In this document: piece after piece, positions 1 through 5,360 of the stretch
Layout: every line of letters starts with the position of its first letter
Position numbering within the stretch: position 1 is the first letter of the stretch
Origin: Ruminococcaceae bacterium UBA3710
GTDB lineage: Bacteria > Bacillota > Clostridia > Oscillospirales > Acutalibacteraceae
DNA: 5,688 bases
NCBI GenBank assembly: GCA_002371985.1
Contig: DFHZ01000064.1
Coordinates: 1 to 5,688 of the forward strand
Reading direction: 5' to 3'
The notes under the pieces: model-generated
Databases searched by the model: none
What the model was told of the DNA's origin: nothing
What the model saw: only the letters and a program-made list of their open reading frames with translations
Translations under genes and position numbers: made by a program

Positions 1-1431
1 GTTCATATCCCATTTTACATATTCGATATTTGCTTTCTCAAGCACACCGCATACCGAGTCTATAATGTAATCGCAAACATCCTTTCTTGATAAATCAAGT
101 GTCAGTTGCCATCTTGTAAGGTGCGAATCCCTGCCCTTAGTATGCAACACCCAATCAGGATGATTTCTGTAAAGCTCACTGTCAGGATTCACCATTTCAG
201 GTTCAAACCAAAGACCAAAACGCATACCCAAAGCATTTATTTTTTCAGCAAGTGATTTCAATCCGTTAGGCAGTTTGTCCGGATTTTCATACCAATCCCC
301 AAGTCCTGCCCTATCATCGTTTCTGGAGCCAAACCAACCGTCATCGAGAACCATTGTGTCAACACCGATTTCTGAGGCTTTTTTTGCAATACTTACTAAC
401 CTTTCTTCGCTGAAATCAAAATATGTTGCTTCCCAGTTGTTTATAAGAACAAATCTTTCTGAATCCCTGTATTTTCCTCTGCAAAGACGGGTTCGATAAA
501 GTTTATGATAAATTCTCGACATCTCACCAAGGCCGTTACCTGAATATACAAGAACCGCTTCGGGGGTCTGAAACTCTTCACCTGTTTCCAAAACAAAATT
601 AAATCCGAAAGGATTTATTCCTATATATGCTCTTCCGCAGTTGTAACCGTCAACCTCAATTCCCGCAGTATAATTACCACTATATACAAGGCTGAAACCA
701 TAAACATCACCATAATTTTCAGTAGCACCCTTACTGCATATTGCCATAAAAGGATTATGTATTGCACTTGATGCTCCAAAACGGCTTGATATGTTTTGGT
801 TGCCGTTAACAATTTCTCTCCTTGTAATATGACGCTCTCTGCACCAATGACCGTCAAGGTGCAAAATTTCACTGTCGCCAAGACAAAAGAAATCAACCGT
901 TGCACTCATAGCAGTCCTTATCTCAAAGCGTTCACCGTTATTGAATATTCTTGCACTTCTGGTTATGGCATTAAAATCTTCAAAAACTGTATACAACAAA
1001 TAAACATCAATATCTTTCAAAGAATCGTGCAAACGAATAGTAAGAGTTTCTACATTATCATTGCCCTCACAGTATGTACCAGGCAAACCGTTCAAAATCG
1101 GTTTTCCTTTAGCAATAGTGTGTTCAGCATAAACGAGTTTTGTTATTCTACTACCGTCTGAATGAACAGCATCGAATGCAGGTAGACGCATATCTACGCT
1201 TCCAAATGTAGAATACTCAAGAGGAAAATCATTTGTTGAATAATCGCCGTAATCCCTTGCAGAAAGAGGTCTTCTCTTCATTTGAGTAACTATATTGATA
1301 TTAACAGGATTTTTTAGTCTATCACCCCAATACAGATGCACTAAAACTTCATTATCAAAAATTCCAATCACATAGCTTGTCGATTTAGTATTCAGATAAA
1401 AAAGTTTATTATCTTTATCATATTTAATCAT
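1..1431 (-). CDS. GH36 alpha-galactosidase, C-terminal part outside the window
   Basis: The protein should hydrolyse terminal alpha-1,6-galactosyl residues from raffinose-type sugars or galactomannan fragments by the retaining mechanism of family GH36. 477 residues are visible, and the frame is still open at base 1. The N-terminal beta-sandwich covers roughly residues 1-320 (DYGDYSTNDFP at 60-70), followed by the start of the catalytic TIM barrel. Family motifs are NNWEATYFDF (331-340), DDGWFG (363-368), GLWFEPEMV (406-414) and YVKWDMN (471-477). Asp475 is the predicted nucleophile; the acid/base Asp lies beyond the window. GH36 enzymes of this group usually have about 720-750 residues, so roughly 250-280 are missing because of the window edge, with no sign of a broken gene. 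The ATG at 1431 is supported by AAAGGA nine bases upstream. There is no signal peptide, so it is probably cytoplasmic. It is the second gene of an operon, 13 bases after the GH2 gene. Family assignment is near certain; the natural substrate is inferred. Confidence 0.96.
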   Translation of the reverse strand, partial: MIKYDKDNKLFYLNTKSTSYVIGIFDNEVLVHLYWGDRLKNPVNINIVTQMKRRPLSARDYGDYSTNDFPLEYSTFGSVDMRLPAFDAVHSDGSRITKLVYAEHTIAKGKPILNGLPGTYCEGNDNVETLTIRLHDSLKDIDVYLLYTVFEDFNAITRSARIFNNGERFEIRTAMSATVDFFCLGDSEILHLDGHWCRERHITRREIVNGNQNISSRFGASSAIHNPFMAICSKGATENYGDVYGFSLVYSGNYTAGIEVDGYNCGRAYIGINPFGFNFVLETGEEFQTPEAVLVYSGNGLGEMSRIYHKLYRTRLCRGKYRDSERFVLINNWEATYFDFSEERLVSIAKKASEIGVDTMVLDDGWFGSRNDDRAGLGDWYENPDKLPNGLKSLAEKINALGMRFGLWFEPEMVNPDSELYRNHPDWVLHTKGRDSHLTRWQLTLDLSRKDVCDYIIDSVCGVLEKANIEYVKWDMN

Positions 1432-1440
1432 ATTTATTAT

Positions 1441-1446
1441 TCCTTT
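1441..1446 (-). promoter_or_regulatory. Ribosome binding site of the GH36 gene, overlapping the GH2 stop
   Basis: AAAGGA on the minus strand ends nine bases before the ATG at 1431 and shares two bases with the TAA stop of the GH2 gene (1447-1445). The GH36 gene therefore has no room for its own promoter here. It is most likely translated from the GH2 mRNA, possibly coupled to termination of the upstream gene. Confidence 0.8.
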
Positions 1447-3766
1447 ATAAAGTTATTTTAGCACTTGTTACACCGCAATTAACACTCATTGCCGTAAGTT
1501 TTATTGTTTTTTGATCCTTGACAGGCTTAACCGCAACAAGAATTTTTCCCATAAACATTTTTCGCTCATTATTAGCCACATTATTGTGGTCGCAGTTATC
1601 TGAGCCTGTCCCTATGATTTTTGCGGGTGCATTAACCGAAAAATTTACATATTCCGATGCATCAGGAACGACATTTCCGTTTTCATCAAGACATTCACAG
1701 GTAAACAGGGCTAAATCTCTCCCGTTAGCCTCAAATTCATTACACAATGTAAGTCTTAGAGAGACGGCATTTCCTGTAGTAGTGCGTTTATCCTCTGTTA
1801 CTATTTTTCCGTTTCTATATCCAAAAACTTCAAGTTCTCCTGCTTCATACGGCACATTCCATTCTCCGTGGCCGTATTTTTCTATTTGCTTCCTACCACA
1901 ACTCTTTCTATTTAGGAACAATTCAAGTTCATCACAGTTAGTGTATACCGTTACTAAAACTTCTTCTCCCTCAAGACCTTTGAAATTCCAATGCGGAACA
2001 ATATGTACCATAGGTTCATTTGTCCAATGTGATTTGTTTTGGTAAAATGCACCTTTCTTCTGAAGAAACAAATCCAAAGCACCGGATACCGAACAAATGC
2101 GTGGCCACATAGCTTCTCCCCTGTGTTCTACAGCAATCCATTGGAAACATCCAAATACAAAAGTTCGTTCTCTAAGAAATTTATATGTTTTTTCACGACC
2201 TAAGAACCAACTGTTTGTATCAACATCCTTGTCCCTTATTCTACCCTGAGTATCGGTATCATAATTCCAATCCCTTGTAGTTCCTGTAGCACAGCATTCG
2301 GATGCGAACAGTGGTTTATCCGGACACATTTCGTGAACTTTATCATAAATATCTAAATTATAATTTATTCCAACAATATCACAATAATTATAAATTGTGG
2401 ATTTTTCCGGTGACCTGTCTTCAGCCGCTGTAATAGGTCTCGTATAATCAAATTTCTTTATATGCTCTGCTACGGCTCTATGAATTCTTTTTCCCACATC
2501 GGTTATATGATTTGGCTCTTCATTACTCGTTGACCAAAATATAACGCTTGGTCTGTTTCGATCACGCTTTATAAGAGATTCAAGTTGTTCAAACGATTCT
2601 TTGGTACTCTCAAACCAACGAGCCTCATCCATAACCAATATTCCCATTTCATCACAAGCATCAAGATAATAACTTGTTTGCTGATAATGGCTTGTTCTGT
2701 AACCGTTAGCACCCATTTCCTTTATTAACTTCATCTTATACTTAGCAATATTTTCAGGTACCGCAAGACCCGTAAGTCCAAAGTCCTGATGAGCACAAAC
2801 ACCGTTTATAAACATTTTTTTACCGTTAAGCAAAAAGCCTTTTTTGGCTGATATTTCTACTGTTCTAAAACCTATACGAGTAATATTTTCATCTATTGTT
2901 TCATCATTCTTTTTAAGAACTGTTTTAACTGTGTATAAATTCGGGTTATCGCAATCCCACAAGAGCGGATTTTTAACAATCGCAGAATATTTGATTATAT
3001 TTTTATTTCTTAATTTAACATTCCCCTCGCCTGTTCCTGTCGCAACACAGTTACCTTTACAGTCAAAGACATTGCTTTGTACCATAATAGAACAGTCGTC
3101 ATAATCCGTATTTAAAACTGTTGTTTCAAAATCAATCTGCCAATCGGTATCATTTATCTTTTTATATGGTGCATAAACTCCCCATAAATCGATACAAACA
3201 GGCTCGGTAATTTTAAGGTATACATCTCGGTAAATACCGCCACCTTTATACCACCAACCCTCAAATTCTTCGGCATTAACATAAATCGCAATAACATTAT
3301 CTTTATCGTAATAAACATTGTCGCTGATATCAACTTCAAAGGTATTATAGGAAGAATAATTATGATACATAAGACAGCCGTTTAAATATACAGTTGAATT
3401 ACCTGCAATACCGTCAAAACGGAGGGTAACTCTTTTGTTTTCACAACTCTCAGGCAATGTGAAATGCTTTCTGTACCACGCATTGTCATAATGAAGAAAT
3501 CCCAAAGCGCAGTTTTCTTCCTTACATATATCCTGTGCTACTACATAATCGTGTGGAACTTCAACCTGAATCCAATTATCATCTTTATACTCTGTATTAG
3601 TGAAATAAGGATCCGGCATATCAAAATATTTATATGCCGCAGGACCAATAAGTTTTCTTTCTGTTTTGCTCTGTGTGTAAACAGGTCCTTTATTAAATGG
3701 TTTGCCTACCGTTATTTCGCCTTTATGAAAAAGCCAGCCTTGATTTAAAAGTATCTCATTACACAT
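1445..3766 (-). CDS. GH2 family beta-galactosidase-type glycoside hydrolase with DUF4982 and C5 domains
   Basis: A complete 773-residue retaining glycosidase, most likely a beta-galactosidase; beta-glucuronidase or another GH2 activity is not excluded. Domain order is: sugar-binding jelly roll at about 8-190 (GFLHYDNAWYRKHF at 89-102), Ig-like domain at 192-302, TIM barrel at 304-580, DUF4982-like domain at 585-660 (VPHWNFKG, YTNCDELELFLN) and a GH2 C5-type domain at 668-773. Barrel landmarks are INGVCAHQD (320-328), RTSHY (357-361) and FWSTSNEEP (410-418), giving Glu416 as acid/base, and LFASECC (486-492), giving Glu490 as nucleophile. Position 414, usually Gly before the catalytic Asn-Glu in GH2, is Ser here. 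The ATG at 3766 follows GAAGGAG by nine bases. No signal peptide is seen, so it is probably cytoplasmic. It heads an operon with the GH36 alpha-galactosidase, which fits removal of both beta- and alpha-galactosyl units from imported oligosaccharides. Family is certain; substrate is inferred. Confidence 0.95.
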   Translation of the reverse strand: MCNEILLNQGWLFHKGEITVGKPFNKGPVYTQSKTERKLIGPAAYKYFDMPDPYFTNTEYKDDNWIQVEVPHDYVVAQDICKEENCALGFLHYDNAWYRKHFTLPESCENKRVTLRFDGIAGNSTVYLNGCLMYHNYSSYNTFEVDISDNVYYDKDNVIAIYVNAEEFEGWWYKGGGIYRDVYLKITEPVCIDLWGVYAPYKKINDTDWQIDFETTVLNTDYDDCSIMVQSNVFDCKGNCVATGTGEGNVKLRNKNIIKYSAIVKNPLLWDCDNPNLYTVKTVLKKNDETIDENITRIGFRTVEISAKKGFLLNGKKMFINGVCAHQDFGLTGLAVPENIAKYKMKLIKEMGANGYRTSHYQQTSYYLDACDEMGILVMDEARWFESTKESFEQLESLIKRDRNRPSVIFWSTSNEEPNHITDVGKRIHRAVAEHIKKFDYTRPITAAEDRSPEKSTIYNYCDIVGINYNLDIYDKVHEMCPDKPLFASECCATGTTRDWNYDTDTQGRIRDKDVDTNSWFLGREKTYKFLRERTFVFGCFQWIAVEHRGEAMWPRICSVSGALDLFLQKKGAFYQNKSHWTNEPMVHIVPHWNFKGLEGEEVLVTVYTNCDELELFLNRKSCGRKQIEKYGHGEWNVPYEAGELEVFGYRNGKIVTEDKRTTTGNAVSLRLTLCNEFEANGRDLALFTCECLDENGNVVPDASEYVNFSVNAPAKIIGTGSDNCDHNNVANNERKMFMGKILVAVKPVKDQKTIKLTAMSVNCGVTSAKITL

Positions 3767-3775
3767 AGTTTTTTA

Positions 3776-3782
3776 CTCCTTC
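3776..3782 (-). promoter_or_regulatory. Ribosome binding site of the GH2 gene
   Basis: GAAGGAG on the minus strand lies nine bases before the ATG at 3766. It is a near-perfect Shine-Dalgarno match and fixes the GH2 start. Confidence 0.85.
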
Positions 3783-3840
3783 ACATTAACGCTCAACAAT
3801 TATGTAAAAACTAACCTCATTACATACATATATTTGCAAT

Positions 3841-3870
3841 ATTATACCAACACCTTAATACATTTTCTAA
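3841..3870 (-). promoter_or_regulatory. Predicted promoter of the GH2-GH36 operon (extended -10)
   Basis: On the minus strand TATAAT (3846-3841) is a consensus -10 box, preceded by TGG (3849-3847) as an extended -10 element. The best -35 candidate is TTAGAA (3870-3865) with an 18-base spacer, which is weak; the extended -10 may compensate. Transcription would start near 3834, leaving an untranslated leader of about 67 bases before the GH2 ATG. A weak -35 is common where an activator works, and sugar-induced control would suit the operon. I found no clear cre site or LacI-type palindrome around it, so the regulator is unknown. Confidence 0.55.
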
Positions 3871-4008
3871 TAATACTGGTATTTATGGCAAAACAATACA
3901 AAATAAAGACAAAAATTTACAAACACAATAATTAAATAGAAATATATTTTTTATAATCAAATAATACGGTCTTAATATGTTGTTTTCTTATTAAAATCTA
4001 AAAAATTG
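3871..4008. other. AT-rich intergenic stretch without a gene
   Basis: Together with the promoter, the gap between the GH2 start and the left repeat is over 250 bases. This part is very AT-rich, has stops in all frames and contains no ORF with a ribosome site. Any activator site for the glycosidase operon should lie here or in the promoter, but I see no convincing palindrome or repeated box. Confidence 0.6.
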
Positions 4009-4011
4009 CAA

Positions 4012-4035
4012 GTTCAAGTCCTTAAAGGGATGCCA
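4012..4035 (+). other. tRNA-3'-end-like fragment, plus strand, next to the left repeat
   Basis: On the plus strand a G (4012) is followed by a seven-base T-loop-like TTCAAGT (4013-4019), five bases CCTTA, seven bases AAGGGAT, one base G and then CCA (4033-4035). That is exactly the spacing of a tRNA 3' end (T-loop, T-stem 3' strand, acceptor strand, discriminator, CCA). The five bases before the loop (GCAAG) pair only at the first position, and no D-arm, anticodon arm or 5' acceptor strand lies upstream. At most it is a decayed relic, and chance is possible for so short a stretch. A 17-base-pair hairpin follows five bases later. Confidence 0.35.
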
Positions 4036-4040
4036 TATAA

Positions 4041-4089
4041 ATTATTCATTATTCATTACGAAAATCTGAATGAATGAATAATGAATAAT
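4041..4089. repeat. 17-base-pair perfect inverted repeat in the left repeat copy
   Basis: Bases 4041-4057 (beginning ATTATTCATT) are perfectly complementary to 4073-4089 (ending AATGAATAAT), with a 15-base loop. The arms are themselves built from a repeated ATTATTC/GAATAAT unit. The right copy lacks one seven-base TGAATAA unit and keeps only a much weaker version. No run of G-C pairs and no following T-tract is seen, so this is not a typical terminator. Confidence 0.8.
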
Positions 4090-4090
4090 A

Positions 4091-4134
4091 CAAAGCAAAA
4101 ATCCTACCATTCTTGTGATAGGATTTTCCTTTTG
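4091..4134 (-). terminator. Terminator-like hairpin downstream of the membrane protein gene
   Basis: Bases 4091-4109 and 4116-4134 form a 19-position stem with about 15 Watson-Crick pairs. Its core is AAATCCTA opposite TAGGATTTT. On the minus strand the stem ends in a T-rich tract (GGATTTTTGCTTTG), as in a Rho-independent terminator. It lies about 60 bases after the stop of the 140-residue membrane protein and would also work, less well, in the other direction. It is the imperfect counterpart of the perfect stem in the right repeat copy. Confidence 0.55.
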
Positions 4135-4160
4135 GCTCCCCCTGACGGAATTGTACCCCT
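4133..4160 (-). other. tRNA-3'-end-like segment, minus strand, in repeat copy A
   Basis: On the minus strand: AGGGG, then a T-loop-like TACAATT (4155-4149), CCGTC (4148-4144), AGGGGGA (4143-4137), G (4136) and CCA (4135-4133). The spacing is exactly that of a tRNA from T-loop to CCA. The second loop base is A where tRNAs have T, and the 5' T-stem strand pairs only partly with CCGTC, so it is not a working tRNA. The corresponding place in repeat copy B shows the same layout with an intact TTCGATT loop. Confidence 0.45.
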
Positions 4161-4193
4161 GCAATAACACAGAAAACTGTCATCTGTATTATA

Positions 4194-4616
4194 CTAAACA
4201 TTTTTGTTTCGTTTGCGAACATCCCAAAATACATATAACGGAAGTATCAAAAAAGCCACAGGAAGATAAAGAAAAATTCCGGCAACCAAATCAAGTGTTA
4301 ATAAAATCCTTGGTGAAAGCATGAAACAAAACAGTGCTGTGGGTAAAACCGCTTCTACGACAGCAATAAACAATACTAAAATTATCTTATTACCACTTAA
4401 TTTGTTTGTAATCAAAGAAATTGCAAGATAAAAATAGTCTATTAATGATATTAAAAATGGCAAAACCCAAAGTATTGCAAAATTTCTTGCCGGATGTTCT
4501 ATTATTCTTGAAATCATATAAAAAAGTCCAACAGCAAAAGCGATAAAAAATATAAATGAAAAAATTGATAAAATTATTCGTTTCAAAAAAATCATTCTTT
4601 TCGTATATGTTGCCAT
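4194..4616 (-). CDS. Small four-helix integral membrane protein, function unknown
   Basis: 140 residues, of which most lie in four predicted membrane helices at about 13-36, 46-69, 77-100 and 107-131. Positive residues at the N-terminus (TKRMIFLKR) and C-terminus (RKRNK) put both ends in the cytoplasm by the positive-inside rule. Asp60 lies at the edge of helix 2. I recognise no family motif and give no function. The ATG at 4616 has no Shine-Dalgarno site, but a good promoter has its -10 box ending six bases upstream, so a leaderless mRNA is likely; Met8 (4595) is a weaker alternative start. The gene sits alone between two direct copies of a repeat, with a terminator-like hairpin of copy A about 60 bases after its stop. 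It may therefore be an exchangeable cassette. That the ORF is a real gene is supported by the promoter, the regular helix pattern and the terminator. Confidence 0.75.
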   Translation of the reverse strand: MATYTKRMIFLKRIILSIFSFIFFIAFAVGLFYMISRIIEHPARNFAILWVLPFLISLIDYFYLAISLITNKLSGNKIILVLFIAVVEAVLPTALFCFMLSPRILLTLDLVAGIFLYLPVAFLILPLYVFWDVRKRNKNV

Positions 4617-4622
4617 AATTGA

Positions 4623-4651
4623 ATTGTATCATAAATCACGATAATAGTAAA
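4623..4651 (-). promoter_or_regulatory. Promoter of the membrane protein gene, probably giving a leaderless mRNA
   Basis: On the minus strand: -35 TTTACT (4651-4646), a 17-base spacer, and -10 TACAAT (4628-4623) with an extended TG at 4631-4630. The -10 box ends six bases before the A of the ATG at 4616, so transcription starting about seven bases downstream would begin at or next to the start codon. No ribosome site could then be present in the mRNA, and none is visible in the DNA. Confidence 0.6.
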
Positions 4652-4750
4652 GCATTAAGGATTGGATAAAACATATTATCTTATATTTGCGTCGAAGCCA
4701 CACCGAACTTATTCACTATTTATTACGAAAATCCGGACAAATGAATAATA

Positions 4751-4794
4751 CAAAACGAAAATCCTATCACTTTCATGATAGGATTTTCGTTTTG
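4751..4794 (-). terminator. Perfect 19-base-pair hairpin, possible bidirectional terminator
   Basis: Bases 4751-4769 pair perfectly with 4776-4794 around a six-base loop (CTTTCA). Both arms carry an A- or T-rich outer half (AAAACGAAAATCC against GGATTTTCGTTTT), so the transcript ends in a T-rich strand from either side. It follows the possible 21-codon ORF and the two genes of unknown function on the minus strand, and no better terminator is seen for them. It overlaps the CCA of the tRNA-like segment. Confidence 0.6.
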
Positions 4795-4820
4795 GGTCTT
4801 CCTGTCGGAATCGAACCCCC
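4793..4820 (-). other. tRNA-3'-end-like segment, minus strand, in repeat copy B
   Basis: On the minus strand: GGGGG (4820-4816), a consensus T-loop TTCGATT (4815-4809), CCGAC (4808-4804), AGGAAGA (4803-4797), discriminator C (4796) and CCA (4795-4793), all with correct tRNA spacing. GGGGG pairs with CCGAC at three of five places, and nothing upstream folds into the rest of a tRNA, so it is a relic or mimic, not a tRNA gene. The same layout in copy A argues against coincidence. Confidence 0.5.
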
Positions 4821-4843
4821 TAAATATATTAACAATGTCCTTA

Positions 4844-4909
4844 TTATGATTCAAGACAATCGTTTATAGCCTTAAGAATCATACCTATAATTATTCTTAA
4901 TAGTAACAT
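4844..4909 (-). CDS. Possible 21-residue peptide with strong ribosome site
   Basis: ATG at 4909, TAA at 4846-4844. A near-perfect AAAGGAG (4925-4919) lies nine bases upstream, and the frame is closed by a TAG further upstream, so this ATG would be the start. The peptide begins MLLLRIIIGMILKAIN and is hydrophobic at its N-terminal half. It could be a leader peptide, a small membrane peptide, or the first codons of a gene truncated by arrival of repeat B, which begins just downstream. I see no clear promoter. An eight-base inverted repeat (4872-4879 with 4893-4900) lies inside it. The ribosome site is the main support; for so short a frame chance is a real alternative. Confidence 0.35.
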   Translation of the reverse strand: MLLLRIIIGMILKAINDCLES

Positions 4910-4918
4910 TTCTATTGT

Positions 4919-4925
4919 CTCCTTT
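4919..4925 (-). promoter_or_regulatory. Ribosome binding site before the 21-residue ORF
   Basis: AAAGGAG on the minus strand with a nine-base spacer to the ATG at 4909. It has the same strength and spacing as the site of the GH2 gene, which is why the short ORF is listed. Confidence 0.45.
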
Positions 4926-5090
4926 AATCTGTTATTAACACTTAAAATCTAAATCAAGCCGACCAAATCATCTTAATTAGCGCTATGAGAATTGCGAACA
5001 CTAATTATGTCTGCTACATCATAGATCTGATAGGCAGTTTATAAAATAAAATCTTATGAAGTATTTCCCACTTTTATGGTGCTCTGCACA
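4926..5090. other. Intergenic stretch without a gene
   Basis: Between the short ORF's ribosome site and the end of the 89-residue protein gene I see no ORF with a ribosome site and no RNA gene. A GTGC-TCT-GCAC mini-hairpin (5079-5089) lies directly after the stop codon on the minus strand, but it has only four pairs and no T-tract, so I do not call it a terminator. Confidence 0.5.
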
Positions 5091-5360
5091 TTATCTATTC
5101 GTAATTCTACTATCCGTTAAAATTGAATAAACATATGATGGTGCAATAACTACTTTATTAAAATCATTTTTAGGCTTATGCATCATATTTATTGCTTTCT
5201 CAAGATTATTTCTTGTTATTTTCCACGTCGCACGCCCGTCACGAAACGGTTGAATTTCTTGCTTTTGTGTACATCTATAAGTAAACGGTAGTCCTCTAAC
5301 AGTATAGAAGATTTCACCCTCGTGTCTTTTGATACTGTTCCAAAGTATATTAAATTCCAT
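5091..5360 (-). CDS. 89-residue protein of unknown function, overlapping the DUF7662-like gene
   Basis: The start is taken at the ATG at 5360, because GAGAGG (5373-5368) lies seven bases before it; an upstream in-frame ATG at 5396 has no such site. Visible blocks are WNSIKRHEGEIFYTVRGLPFTY (residues 7-28), WKITRNNLEKAINM (46-59) and a C-terminal APSYVYSILTDSRI (73-86). The protein is soluble and basic, with no signal peptide or membrane helix. From memory, small clostridial proteins with a G-x-x-F-Y-T...G-x-x-F-x-Y block and a P-S-Y-[IV]-x-x-[IL]-L-x-D-x-R-I tail are common, but I cannot name a function. The gene overlaps the end of the DUF7662-like gene by 11 bases (5350-5360), so the two are co-transcribed and probably translationally coupled, which suggests a shared job. 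Confidence 0.8.
   Translation of the reverse strand: MEFNILWNSIKRHEGEIFYTVRGLPFTYRCTQKQEIQPFRDGRATWKITRNNLEKAINMMHKPKNDFNKVVIAPSYVYSILTDSRITNR

Larger units (their letters stand above)
4042..4160. repeat. Left copy (A) of a diverged direct repeat with two hairpins
   Basis: This segment aligns over its whole length with 4709-4820 in the same orientation. By hand I count about 111 aligned positions with about 20 mismatches (roughly 82% identity) plus one seven-base insertion (TGAATAA) in this copy. In order on the plus strand it holds an AT-rich inverted repeat, a terminator-like hairpin, and the reverse complement of a tRNA-3'-end-like segment. It lies downstream of the membrane protein gene and could end that transcript. 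I know no named family for it; a non-autonomous mobile repeat or a tRNA-derived dispersed repeat are the main possibilities. Confidence 0.8.
4709..4820. repeat. Right copy (B) of the direct repeat
   Basis: Same orientation and order of parts as 4042-4160, with about 82% identity by hand alignment and without the extra TGAATAA unit. It lies upstream of the membrane protein promoter, so the two copies bracket that gene. Its hairpin and its tRNA-like part are better preserved than those of copy A. A plus-strand frame through it reads GLPVGIEPP, the type of spurious peptide seen when the antisense of a tRNA T-arm is translated. No protein-coding role is supported. Confidence 0.8.

Noticed and set aside
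275..1161. Plus- and minus-strand open frames (275-499 +, 621-905 -, 796-1161 +) inside the alpha-galactosidase region
   Set aside because: They are antisense or other-frame shadows of the GH36 gene, whose frame carries unmistakable family motifs. They have no ribosome sites or recognisable protein features.
1518..3748. Open frames within the GH2 region (1518-2045 +, 2844-3104 +, 3154-3339 -, 3464-3748 +)
   Set aside because: All overlap the complete GH2 gene in other frames. Their composition is that of reverse-read coding sequence.
4188..4193. TATAAT directly after the stop codon of the membrane protein gene (minus strand)
   Set aside because: No -35 box lies at suitable distance and no gene follows before the terminator-like hairpin, so it is probably chance in AT-rich DNA.
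4049..4324. Open frames 4049-4234 (-) and 4115-4324 (+) across repeat A
   Set aside because: They run through the hairpin and tRNA-like segments and into the membrane protein gene in the wrong frame. The peptides reflect the repeat sequence, not a protein family.
4390..4632. Minus-strand 80-residue frame overlapping the membrane protein
   Set aside because: It is a frame-shifted shadow of the 140-residue gene. It lacks its regular helix pattern, and its start lies inside the spacer next to the -10 box.
4041..4820. CRISPR array
   Set aside because: There are just two long diverged copies, about 550 bases apart with a gene between them. No short regularly spaced repeats or cas genes are visible.
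4687..4869. Plus-strand 60-residue frame across repeat B, reading GLPVGIEPP
   Set aside because: This peptide type is a known artefact of translating antisense tRNA T-arm sequence. There is no ribosome site, and the repeat explains the frame.
4793..4880. A complete tRNA gene on the minus strand ending at 4793
   Set aside because: The T-loop to CCA part fits, but the upstream sequence has no anticodon arm, D-arm or matching 5' acceptor strand, and the T-stem pairs only partly.
4967..5007. Seven-base inverted repeat TAATTAG...CTAATTA in the intergenic stretch
   Set aside because: It is short, AT-rich and widely spaced, expected by chance in DNA of this composition, with no promoter nearby to give it meaning.
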